Source: Brachypterus glaber (taxonomy: Eukaryota > Arthropoda > Insecta > Coleoptera > Kateretidae). From it: a stretch of 64,000 nt of DNA. Location of the stretch: NCBI GenBank assembly GCA_958510825.1, contig OY294049.1, positions 31,214,774 through 31,278,773 of the forward strand, in the 5' to 3' direction. Positions 55,100 to 64,000 of this stretch are shown piece after piece. Both the position numbers and the translations under genes were made by a program. How positions within the stretch are numbered: position 1 is the first letter of the stretch; the number at the start of each line of letters is the position of its first letter. The notes below the pieces were generated by a model. That model worked only from the letters and a program-made list of their open reading frames with translations, searched no databases and was not told the DNA's origin.

Positions 55100-55489
55100 T
55101 TTCAAGCCCATTCATGGATTGGGATTTTTAACTGGTTTGGAATGTAATGTTGTATTTTTAGAGGTAATTGTACTTTGAAGTTAATTAATTTTAGAGGTAA
55201 TGGTATGTTAGAGGTAAAATCCTTTAGAGGTAAGATTTTTAGCTGGTGTTTAACCTTAATTTAACGCATGGTACACCTAACAATTTGTATAATTCGATTT
55301 ATTAAGATGGAACAACTATTCTCGTAGCTTAATCTTCTTTTTACCCCATTCCAGAGGTGTTTTTTGGCTCTAGCTAATGATTTTAGTATACGATTTTTTT
55401 TACCTCGGATTCTGATTCAGCGACCGAAAATACATAGGGATACATGGGTCTGGTTTCGTTGGACTGAACTTTTTTTTGTGGGGCTGTGT

Positions 55490-55780
55490 AATCAAATCAA
55501 TAATAATAATAATAAATGTTCTTTATTGGTAATAAATTAAATTTATAATTAATTACACAAATGGCCATCGACATAAGTCCTTCAGCCGTAGGGCTTTTAC
55601 GTTTTGTCAAAATTAATGGAGAGCCTCTAGCACAAGTTTTGTAACTTATTTGCGGCTCTCCATGATTCTGTGTATTTATCCTACAATAAATAAATAAATA
55701 AATAAATAATAATTATAATATTTTAGACAAATAAAGAGATAGATATGATGGTAAGAAAAAAGTTAATATAAGGGAACGTT
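55490..55780. repeat. Repeat D with (aat)n and a short inverted block
   Basis: An aat microsatellite near 55500, then aaatggccatcgac shared (inverted) with 36257-36270, then ggagagcctctag and ggctctcca blocks also found at about 56740-56795, and a taaa run near 55686. Probably 3' ends of retroelements; no ORF. Confidence 0.55.
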
Positions 55781-56705
55781 CAAGTATTACGTAACGCAAA
55801 TATTGATCATTTTGGACTTTTTGGCTTTTAAGGTTTTGGCTCTGGCAATCGTTTTAGTCTTGGTGGTTTTGGTGTGTTGTTTAAGATTTATTTTGTTGTC
55901 GATTTGCACTCCTAGGTATTTTGCACAGTCCCGAGGGTTGATTGATACATCGCAGAATGATACTGAGGGAGAGTTTTCTGTAATTCTGTGGTGGAAATAA
56001 ATAAGTTGGAATTTGTTGGGGTTTGGGTGTAGTCGCCATTTGCTGAACCATTTTTCGATGACTTTTATCAGCTGTTGCAGTTTTCTGCTAGAGTCTTGGA
56101 TATTTTTGCCGTGGGTGATTAATGCCGTAATCAGCATATTGAAGAATATAACATGTGCCATTTGAGTCTTCGATTATATCACAACAGTAAATATTGTAAA
56201 GCAAAGGTGATAACGGTGAGCCCTGCGGTCACCTTGTAGAGATGAAAACTCTTCCTCAATCTTTATTTTGAGTATTCTATACTCAAGAAAATTCTTTATC
56301 AAAAACAACAGGTATTCAGGGATATCCAGTGTGTAAAGTTGAACAGAAGTCCTTTGTGCCAGAATGAGTCGAAGGCTTTATTTATATCCAGGAACATTGC
56401 AGCCGTTTTTTTTTCTGCTCAGCTTCGCAGACTGGACGTTTGAGCAAAGAATCGTCAATGGATGGATGGTTGAACATTTTTCCCTGAAGCCAAACTAAAA
56501 TTTAGGTATTTTATTCCTGACTACATCTGTAAGCAAATCTCTTATGATTTTCTCAAAAAGTTTTCCTAGTATTGGGAGCAGGGTAATGGGTCGGTAGTTG
56601 ATGGGACATCTGCAGTCACTGTTGGGTTTGTGAATAACCACGATTTCCCCTGTTTTCCATTCTTTTGAGAAGTATTCGTGGTTTATACAATATTCGAACA
56701 GTTTC
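55781..56705 (-). pseudogene. Jockey-group LINE reverse transcriptase remnant
   Basis: Minus strand from about 56705: EWKTGEIVVIHKP, CPINYRPITLLPILGKLFEKI, MFLDINKAFDS, then past several stops and shifts THGKNIQDSSRKLQQL, KWRLHPNPNKFQLIYF and CAKYLGVQIDNKINLKQH. The same family as the plus-strand fragment at 32.15 kb (compare KWRIRPNPTKSQLILF). At least four lesions; old copy, 5' and 3' ends missing. Confidence 0.85.
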
Positions 56706-57565
56706 TAAATATTTATTTATTTCTGCAATATATTACATAATGGAGATCCCCAAATAAGCTTTCGGCTTGTGTTAGGGGCTCTCCATTAATTTTGAAAAAA
56801 AAATATTCGAATTTTGACATTTTGTATGTTTATATATATACACGGTGTCCCACGGTAGACAAATCAGTCAAATTGTGGCGTTATTATCAAAGCTATTAAA
56901 ATATATTTTTTACCAGTCAATATAGACCTAGTTACCTTCAATTTACGCCAGAAAAAAGTGTTGTACTTTTTTCTGTTTTTAGGCTAGAGCAACAAACAGA
57001 ATTTTTTTTAGCATAATAACATTTTTTAACGCCAAAATTTAAAAAAATAATATCATTTCTTTATCATATGATAGTTTTTTTTACTAAAAACAATAGTTTT
57101 CTATTTAAATTTTTAATTTTAGAAAACGGTAAAAAATGGTAAGTGCATTATGGAATGACCCCGCTAATGTAAATGCAAATATGACGTTCACGATAAAAAT
57201 AAATGTCAAATCTAATGTTATAAATTAGATTTTTACTTAGACTTAGTAAGGACCTGGGGGACTAGGGTATTTTATACTACAGAGTGTATTACTTAATTAC
57301 TAATAAATTTTGATTTTTTGCGCTCAATCAAATTTTTTAATTGGTATGATTGGATTAATCTTAGATTAATCTTAGCAGTTTTTTTTACAAAGTCAAGTCT
57401 ATATCATAATGAAAGTATTGGTAAAGCAAGTTATTATAAAACCTATTGGACAACTTATGATAAAACATGTTTTATAATTATGAGATTTTAAAAAACATAA
57501 TTAATTAGCTTGTAAAGAACCCCCTTCCCTCGCAGTTGCATGAAGTTGCAGCTGGTTCATATTAG

Positions 57566-58165
57566 CAGAGCCGGATTCAGGGGGGTGCAGGGGGTACAGA
57601 TTACCCGGGGCCCGGGCTCGAAGGGGGCCCGGCGACAGAAGTTTTTAATAAACAGTTTATTTATTAATACTCCCCCAGATCGATAAGGCGTCAAAATGAG
57701 CAAATAAGTAGATCTCGTTCCAAATGGGCAATAGAAAAAATTTTGCCGCGGCAGCGCTTAAGCCTTTTTGGATTTTTGTAAAAAATAATAGTGCACTGTT
57801 ACTAGTGTTTTAAAATTTGTAAAAAAATTCGCCCGCGGCGCTAGGGCTAATTTACCTACGTATTTTTTTTAGTTCAAGCTTGCAAAAGCTTAAAATTTGT
57901 AAAAAAATTGCCTGCGGCGCCAGAGCTATCAAAATTGAAAAAAATTTCGCATGCGGCGCTAAGACTTTATTATTTTTTACATACTTAAGCTTGCTGAACT
58001 ATGAAAATAAAACAGTCAGAAATTAACATCATTTGGAAAAATTTTCGACTGCGGCGCTTAGTTAATGCCTTAGCTGCAGGCCTGCATGGGACAATTATGT
58101 TTTGAAAAAATGGGGGCCCGAGTAAAAAGTTGCACCGGGGCCCGGGCTGGCTCTGTCCGGCCCTG
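57566..58165. mobile_element. hAT-type non-autonomous element with 8-bp duplication
   Basis: 600 bp with ends cagagccgga and tccggccctg, and inner inverted blocks around cggggcccgggc. Flanked by an exact 8-bp repeat, catattag, at 57558-57565 and 58166-58173. Inside, a gcggcgct..aa motif recurs about four times (57745-58050). No ORF. Confidence 0.9.
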
Positions 58166-58400
58166 CATATTAGGGTCACTTCATCTAGTCCTACTTCGTG
58201 CTTTTGTTCTTAGTCGTTTGTTTTGTTTTTTTGAACCAAACCAGACCAAAATTAGACCAAATACAGAAGAACAAAGGAAAAAAACTGTCATATTATGGGC
58301 AATTTAGTCAATTAATTTATTGTTATGTAATTAATTACGTACATTTTGGTTGGAATTAAAAGTTAAATGATACTAAGAATAATTCTCATAAGTTAAAATA

Positions 58401-58643
58401 TCAAATTGATTGAATTATAGTTATAGTTTCAGGATCTTTGGTTACTGGACTCTCGAAAATGTCCCCCACTCCTCCAGTATCCAAAAATAAATTAACAATT
58501 CTTCGTACGCTAAAGTAACTTATATTATCATCGGGGAACTTTTCTACTATTCTTCTCGTTGTTTCTCTTAAATTTCGAGCACATTCTCCATAAGTTAAAA
58601 TAATTTCTTTCTTTACTTCTAAAGTTATCATTTTGGCATTCAA
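58401..58643 (-). pseudogene. Tc1/mariner-like transposase, N-terminal fragment
   Basis: 80 codons from about 58643: LEVKKEIILTYGECARN, TRRIVEKFPDD, YFSVRRIVNLFLDTGG, then a stop. The layout parallels the DD41D transposase N-terminus (EYCEMLMLYGECGRSA; REHPSRNVILRLVQRAR.SG), so it is the helix-turn-helix part of a related transposase. The catalytic domain is absent. Confidence 0.7.
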
Positions 58644-59065
58644 AACTTGGTTTTATAAAAATCTTGCTTTGTTAATTTTTGATTATAATGTAAAATCAAA
58701 TTTGACATTTATTGTCATCATATACGACTTATTTAAAAAAATTAATTTCAAGGCATCCTACTCTTTTGCCATAGCGATGTCATTCCATTATGCAATTGCC
58801 CTTTTTTAAGGTTTTATAAAATTAAGAATTTAAATCGAAAATTATTGTTTTTAGTGAAAAAAAACTATCATTTGATAAAGAAAAATTGTTACTTTTTTTA
58901 ATTTTGGCATTTGAAAGTATTGTTATGCTTTTAAAAGTGCATGTGTGGAGCTCTAGCTCAAAACCAAAAAAAGAGTAGAAAACTTTTGTTTTGGGTCAAT
59001 TGAAGATAATTAGGTCCATATTGACTGGTAAAAGTTTCATGTTGATATCTTTGTTAATAACGCCA

Positions 59066-59265
59066 NNNNNNNNNNNNNNNNNNNNNNNNNNNNNNNNNNN
59101 NNNNNNNNNNNNNNNNNNNNNNNNNNNNNNNNNNNNNNNNNNNNNNNNNNNNNNNNNNNNNNNNNNNNNNNNNNNNNNNNNNNNNNNNNNNNNNNNNNNN
59201 NNNNNNNNNNNNNNNNNNNNNNNNNNNNNNNNNNNNNNNNNNNNNNNNNNNNNNNNNNNNNNNNN
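59066..59265. other. Assembly gap (200 N)
   Basis: Exactly 200 undetermined bases, so probably a gap of nominal size. The left edge is the end of the mariner-like element, the right edge is inside repeat A. Confidence 0.99.
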
Positions 59266-59405
59266 TGCCCACATTTTAAGAGCTGAAAATATCAAATATA
59301 TGCTAAAAGATAGTTTAAGTTGTCCTATTTAAGAGTTCTAAATTTGAAGTCGATATCTCAACTCGTTCAAAAGTTAAAAGGGGAGAGTGACTTTTGGACC
59401 GCACA
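59266..59405 (-). repeat. Dispersed repeat A, copy 3 (inverted)
   Basis: tgcccacattttaagagctg, tttgaagtcgatatctcaac and gtgacttttggaccgc are the inverse of blocks in copies at 5101 and 17461. Its start is lost in the gap. Confidence 0.8.
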
Positions 59406-60009
59406 GTATATAGGTATATTGTTATTTTTGCAAGAGGGTGAATTTCCATACTAAAATTTGCAAACCCAATTTTATTGCAAAAAATATAATATATCCAATG
59501 ATTCATGCATCTTGCACATCAAAATCGTCAAGATTATGGATATATTCTGGATAATATGGATACTGTAAATTGCAGTCTTGAAATTTTTAAACCACTCACA
59601 ATTTTAACTGTCAAAAAAATGAACAACAAAAAAGTAGCACTGACGGAATGAACACTAAAATATTGAAACTCATTTAAAGTAATAGGAAATCGGTTAAGTG
59701 TCATAAATAGTATACTTTAGAAAATGGTGTTTTTCCTGAAACATGAAAGAAATCGATTGTGACTCCAGCAGAAAAAAAAAAAGAATAGTGTTATGTAATA
59801 AATTTAGACAGTTTAATATGCAGCCTACTTATGAGAATCTTTTGCAGTTGGTGGTGAAACAACAAATAGTGGAAGTACAAAACAATTTGGAAGACACTTC
59901 TAGAAAATAGACAAAACAATTAAATTAAACAACATATATTAATTTTTTTTCTTTGTCTTTTAATAGTTTTATAATTTACATAATTTTTTTTTTACTTATT
60001 TACACTGTA
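59406..60009. other. No gene; AT-rich DNA
   Basis: No recognisable ORF, RNA or repeat. Confidence 0.5.
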
Positions 60010-60285
60010 GGGTAATTCCATGGTAACTATCGTTACAGCCGCAGAAAAAATTACACTTTCTTTTAGATATTTTCTTATATAATTATTAAAGATCGTTCGT
60101 TATTAAACTTTATTATTGTTAAAGACTGTTTGTGAAAAAATGATAATATAATAAAATATAGACTTAGGGGATATGCTTAATTATGTAGAATAGTACGAGG
60201 TTAAACAAACATGTAATGTAATGTAATTTAAAAGAAAGTGTAATTTTTTTATGCGGCTGTAACGACATTCACCATGAAATTACCC
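60010..60285. mobile_element. MITE-like element, copy 2 (GTAATTCCATGG ends)
   Basis: 276 bp; left gggtaattccatggtaacta, right accatgaaattaccc, with cgttacagccgcag mirrored by atgcggctgtaacg. Same family as 6354-6520 but with a longer interior. Confidence 0.85.
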
Positions 60286-60699
60286 TGTATTATAAACTTC
60301 AAAAACAACTTTATAAATAATTGTAAATGGCGGAAGCCAAGACACACAATATCCATTGGACATCCACTGGATAGCCCTATATCCACTGGATGTCTCATCC
60401 CATGACGGATATCTGATAGATATCTAGTGCCCCCATTAGTAGGGTTCTAATAAATAATAACCCCCATTAAAAAAAAACACTCACACACATCCGAGGGGCT
60501 TACCGCGTCTGAAATTTGTACAAAAGAGTTCCTTTTTGCAAGAGTTCCTTTGGAGTTCCTCGGAGTTCCCACAGAGTTCCTTGGGAGTTCCTCCTGTGTT
60601 CCTTAAGAGTTCCTCTTTGGAAGGGGTAATTTTTGGCAAATAAGCCGTAGAAATTACCACTATGCAAGCACTACCTTCATGAAAAAAAACTTTGCCCCT
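60286..60699. other. No gene; short-repeat DNA
   Basis: Contains several gagttcct-type words (60525-60625) in an irregular tandem run, and tccactgga words near 60350-60390. No coding sequence supported. Confidence 0.5.
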
Positions 60700-61075
60700 G
60701 ACGGTTACTACCAAACTTGGTGCCCCTTCAAATAAAAAATGGCGCCCCAAATTTACCTTCAAGAAAAAAAGCTTTGTCCCTGACGGTTTCTGTCAAACTT
60801 GGCGCCTCTTAAAAACAAAAAAAAAAAAGCTTTGTCCCTGACGGTTTCTGCCAAACTTGGCGCCCCTTCAATAATAATAATACAAAAATTGGCCCCAAAT
60901 TTACCTTCAAGAAAAAAGCTTTGTCCCTGACGGTTTCTGTCAAACTTGGCGCCCCCCCCTTCAAAACAAAAAATTGGCGCCCCAAAATTAAACAAAAATT
61001 GACGCCCCACATTTACCTTCAAGAAAAAACGACTTTGTCCCTGACGGTTTCTGCCAAACTTGGCGCACGAGGAGG
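60700..61075 (+). repeat. Minisatellite with GGCGCC and GTCCCTGACGG blocks
   Basis: About five units of 60-115 bp, each with ctttgtccctgacggtttct, caaacttggcgcccctt and aaatttaccttcaagaaaaa. Translation gives repetitive reading frames on both strands that are not genes. A further unit occurs at 62403-62525. Confidence 0.85.
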
Positions 61076-61360
61076 AGGAAGGTGGCATATTCGATGTGGG
61101 TTGGGTCAGAGCCTATGGCTCTCTTACCCGTGTTCTTTGGGTTTTTGTCCTGTGTATATTTGTTTGGTGATTGACCTTGAGGTCTGTGCTGTGTTGCTTA
61201 GATAAATCATAAACCGGCTCTCTCCAGTTTTTTTTTTGTCTTATTTTTTTTTGTCATTTGTATTTTTTTTTTTTAATATTTTTGGCCTACTTAACCTACT
61301 TTACATGGAATGAATAAATAATTAAATAAACAAATAAATAAATAAATAAAATAAATTAGT
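61076..61360 (+). repeat. Retroelement 3' end with (AAAT)n tail
   Basis: Non-coding sequence ending in ataaacaaataaataaataa near 61330-61356, resembling the tails of the LINEs elsewhere in the window. Only the 3' end seems present; family unknown. Confidence 0.45.
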
Positions 61361-61894
61361 AAATCTGAAAATAAATAGACATATTATTAATTGACATAAA
61401 TTGACATAAACATGGGGACATAAATTTTAAAATTGTTACCGAGGGTGAATAAGCTCTTTTTTCCATTTTCCCCTTGTGGGAATAGTTAAAAATTAAGGGA
61501 CAACACAATTATAAAATTTATAAAATATATTTTTTTTATTTATATATACATATATGTACCCGATATTTGTATATATAGGGTTTTTTTTTGTTTTTGATTT
61601 TTTTTTTCTTTGATATAGAGTAAAAGGGAGGAGGGAGCGCAGTGGCCGTTAACGCTAGCTCCTCCCTTTTGGTCTTATATTATTTTTTATTTTTTTAATT
61701 TTATACATTCACAACATTGACATAAAATAAATAAAGTAACATGTTAACAATTTGAATAAATAGGACATTTACTAGACCGGGACATTTAAAAGACATATAT
61801 ATTTTTTTTTTAAAAGACATTTAGTGTGGTTTTTTTTACAATTTAGGGTAGGGTGGATATTTCCACGCTTGGCATGTTTGGTCGTTCCTGGCGG
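61361..61894. other. No gene; 3' flank or UTR of minus-strand LINE fragment
   Basis: AT-rich, with a small hairpin gggaggaggga..gctcctccctttt near 61627-61670. It could be the 3' UTR of the LINE fragment that ends at 61895. Confidence 0.45.
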
Positions 61895-62402
61895 TTAGGG
61901 TGGGTCATACTGTATGTTTCTTGGTCTTTTATAGGTGTCTCTTTGGTCAGGGACATAGTCTAGGGCGATTCTCAGGAGTTCATTAGGGTGGCTCTCGGCT
62001 CTATCTAGATGCCTCGTTGCTAGGGACTTTAAGTGCTCTAGCAACGGGGGGATCTCTAGATCCCTTCTGATCACCTCGTTTCTGACATACCAAGGAGCGT
62101 TTACGACCATCCTCAGGGCCAGGTTCTGAATGACTTCAAGGCGCTTCAGGTGAGTGGGGGCGGCGTAACCCCAGGCGCCGCAGGCATAAAGGAGGACTGG
62201 TCTGACTAGAGATTTGATGCAAAGTATCTTGGTCCTCAGGGTCATGGTGCATCCTAAGAGCAGGGGGCGAAATTTGTAGACCAGCGCCCTGCCCTTGTCG
62301 ACATTGTTTTTAATATGTTTTGCCCAAGTTAGGGACTTGTCGAGGGTAACTCCAAGATACTTTACATCCTCTCTCCATGGGATAACATGCCCTGCCAGCT
62401 CC
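61895..62402 (-). pseudogene. Jockey-group LINE RT C-terminal fragment
   Basis: Minus strand reads LELAGHVIPWREDVKYLGV, LDKSLTWAKHI, TKILCIKSLVRPVLLYAC, LEVIQNLALRMVVNAPW and ATRHLDRAESHPN to a stop at 61895. This is the post-RT region of jockey/BS/Juan-like LINEs, uninterrupted for about 168 codons. GC content is clearly higher than the surroundings. Its 5' side joins directly to a minisatellite unit at about 62403, so the copy is truncated or recombined there. Confidence 0.85.
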
Positions 62403-62530
62403 AGCTTGGCGCCCCTTCGGGACAGAAATTGGCGCCCCAAATTACCTTAATAAAAAAAGCTTTGTCCCTGGCGGCGATTTCTACCAAACATGGCGCCCCT
62501 GCAAAAAAATTAAAAAATTGGCGCCCATGG
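62403..62530 (+). repeat. Minisatellite unit fused to LINE fragment
   Basis: ggcgcccc, aattggcgccccaaattacc and ctttgtccctggcgg repeat the motif of the array at 60.7-61.07 kb. It starts at the point where LINE coding sequence ends. Confidence 0.8.
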
Positions 62531-62559
62531 GTAGGATGTTTTGATAAGGGCGTAATCCA

Positions 62560-63740
62560 TTGAGAAGCGTCCACTTTTGAATTATTTGGGCGCTCGACCA
62601 GTTCCAAATTAATTAATTTTTTTTGTGTTGTTAAACCTATACACGGTGTATTTGAAAAAGCGTAGGAAATTTTAACAAATGATTCTACATCATAAAATAT
62701 GACAAAAAGTTCCTATAAACATATGTCTAAAAATGCGTCATAAGGGAGCTACGCCCCTTTGAAAGTGGCTAAAAAAATTGTTTTTATTTAATAACTCAGG
62801 AACCCTTTGAGATATATCAACGAGGTTTTGCACGTTAACTAATCCTACCAAGGCCCGTTTTTATGTCTTATTTTCATGTACTTATTTCAACCAGGGGTGT
62901 GCGAAACGGGGGGGCTTATCAGTTTTTTGTCCCAAACTTTTTTCTGTGTAACTTCTTTGCAATTTTATTTTTGAAATATGATTCCTCAGGTCAAAATACA
63001 TAAAAAAGATGCTCTTGTTGTAATACTGTAGGATTAACCGTTTTCGAGAAAAATTCATTTGAAGGTGAAATTCCACGGTTCGAAAACGAAAAATTAAATA
63101 CTAAAATGTTGAAAACAAAATTTTAATGATGCAGGGCGAATGTACATTAAAAACTAAGAAAAAACCTCATATACAGGTACTTCCAAAAATCAATCCTAAT
63201 GGAGCTATGGTCTCCTAAATATGCACCATTTTTAAAGGGCTGTGGTAGCTTTAAAAGCGTTTTTTCGACCTACATGTATGGAAACTTTTTTTCTTAGTTT
63301 TTGATGTAGAATAACATTGCATCATTAAAATTTTGGTTTTCGACATTTTAGTATTTAATTTTTCGTCCTCGAACCGTGAAATTTCACCTTCAAATTAACT
63401 TTTCTCGAAAACGGTTAATCCTACAGTATTACAACAAGAGTACCTTTTTTATGTAATTTGACCGTAGGAATCATATTTCAAAAATAAAATTGCAAAAAAG
63501 TTACACAGAAAAAAGTTTGGGACAAAAAATTAATAAGGCCCCCACGTTTCGCAAACCCCTGGTTTAAATAAGTACGTGAAAATGACATACAAAGATGGGC
63601 CTTATTAGGATTAATTCACGTGCAAAACCTCGTTAACATATCTCAAAGGTTTCCTGAGTTATTAAATAAAAACCGATTTTTTTAGCCAATTTCAAAGGGG
63701 CGTAGCTCCCTTATGACGCATTTTTAGACATATGTTTATT
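62560..63740. mobile_element. Dispersed repeat B, long palindromic copy
   Basis: From tacacggtgtatttgaaaaa at 62640, with the same flank as the copy at 19.1 kb (tatttgggcgctcgaccagt). Blocks aagggagctacgcccctttg and aaggggcgtagctccctta are mirrored, as are the tttctcgaaaacggttaat blocks around a centre near 63200. The right arm ends in ttagacatatgtttat without the expected terminal part. Confidence 0.78.
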
Positions 63741-64000
63741 TTTTTTCGACTATATTTTTTTTTCGGTCCCATCACGAAATTTTGTTGGAAGTACCCTAAA
63801 AAAATTCCCTCAAAATTTTAGCCCTTAATATTAATATTAAGTAGTGGACCAAGGCATGTAAAGATTTCCCATTGAAAATACACGTAAACTTTGATTTTTT
63901 TTCTTTAAATTTCTATAGCTTAGCGGCATTTTATGGCATCGCTTCGACCATAGACAGGTATTTCTCAAAATTGAATGCTCTACAAAAGTGCCCATTGCGG
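63741..64000. other. No gene; AT-rich DNA to window end
   Basis: No ORF, RNA or repeat recognised. Confidence 0.5.

Larger units (their letters stand above)
51929..55489. mobile_element. Large palindromic element complex with tandem arrays and MULE fragment
   Basis: The outer ends match inversely: acacagccccacaaaaaa at the left, gtggggctgtgt at the right, followed inward by the cagacccatgtatccctatg block on both sides. Inside is a second large palindrome centred near 53390: blocks acgtaatcttcataaactac (about 52597) and gtagtttatgaagattacgt (about 54013) are mirrored, as are aaatccaacaggatttctat and atagaaatcctgttggattt. Three kinds of short tandem array and a MULE transposase fragment lie within. 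The boundaries of individual nested elements are unclear. Confidence 0.75.
56841..59065 (-). mobile_element. Tc1/mariner-like element 2 with ~300-bp inverted repeats, right end in gap
   Basis: The left arm from cacggtgtcccacggtagac at 56841 contains tggcgttattatcaaag, accagtcaatatagacctag and ttatggaatgac; the right arm before the gap mirrors these (ctttgttaataacgcca; aggtccatattgactggt; gtcattccat). TA precedes the left end. The last about 35 bases of the right arm fall in the run of Ns. It carries a truncated transposase and is interrupted by a hAT MITE. Confidence 0.78.

Noticed and set aside
60481..61088. Minus-strand ORFs of 93, 109 and 67 codons with repeated GAPSL..TVR.K motifs
   Set aside because: They are translations of the minisatellite in overlapping frames; no conserved protein pattern.

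Overview
The window looks like AT-rich nuclear DNA of an insect. Two things point there: a spliced SR-protein gene, and a dense set of insect-type transposable elements (Ty3/gypsy, BEL/Pao, jockey-group LINEs, piggyBac-like, Tc1/mariner-like, hAT MITEs, MULE-related and foldback elements). Heavy TE load and (TAAA)n-tailed LINEs would fit a beetle, but that is a weak guess. There are no bacterial features, tRNAs or rRNAs that I can support.

Only one host gene is visible. Five coding exons on the minus strand (51747-51504, 48020-47870, 31648-31394, 26450-25770, 18857-18578) splice in phase into the C-terminal 536 residues of a splicing regulator of the SREK1/SRSF11 (insect serine-arginine protein 54) type. 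They encode an RRM2-like domain, an IEEAM/EAQ..I..AIEP-type linker, a long RS domain containing 16 tandem nine-residue repeats, and a conserved acidic tail (YDEEEKGFDE, NMDIS). The exons for the N-terminal RRM lie beyond the window or in the 200-base gap. Introns are 3.5, 16.2, 4.9 and 6.9 kb and are almost entirely repeats; TE ends sit within about 6 and 15 bases of two 5' splice sites.

Layout. 1-4325: 5' half of a minus-strand Ty3/gypsy element (LTR, PBS, gag, open pol) inserted into an older LINE; its pol appears to enter a macrodomain after RNase H. 4.7-9.5 kb: repeats. 9.48-12.68 kb: jockey-group LINE. 12.97-13.29 kb: two MITEs. 14.0-16.0 kb: LINE remnant split by a foldback element. 16-18.5 kb: repeats. 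18.5-51.7 kb: the SREK1-like gene. Its introns hold a 5-kb long-TIR element with a DD41D transposon inside it, a 2.8-kb foldback, four LINE copies or fragments, and a piggyBac-like element carrying a near-intact BEL/Pao element. 51.9-55.5 kb: a palindromic complex with tandem arrays and a MULE transposase fragment. 55.7-59.07 kb: jockey remnant, then a Tc1/mariner-like element with a hAT MITE inside it. 59066-59265: assembly gap. 59.3-64 kb: MITE, minisatellite, jockey fragment and a long palindromic repeat.

TEs are nested at least two deep in several places (BEL in piggyBac in intron; DD41D in long-TIR element in intron; hAT MITE in mariner-like element). This gives a relative insertion order. 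The gypsy element, the DD41D transposon and the BEL element look youngest.
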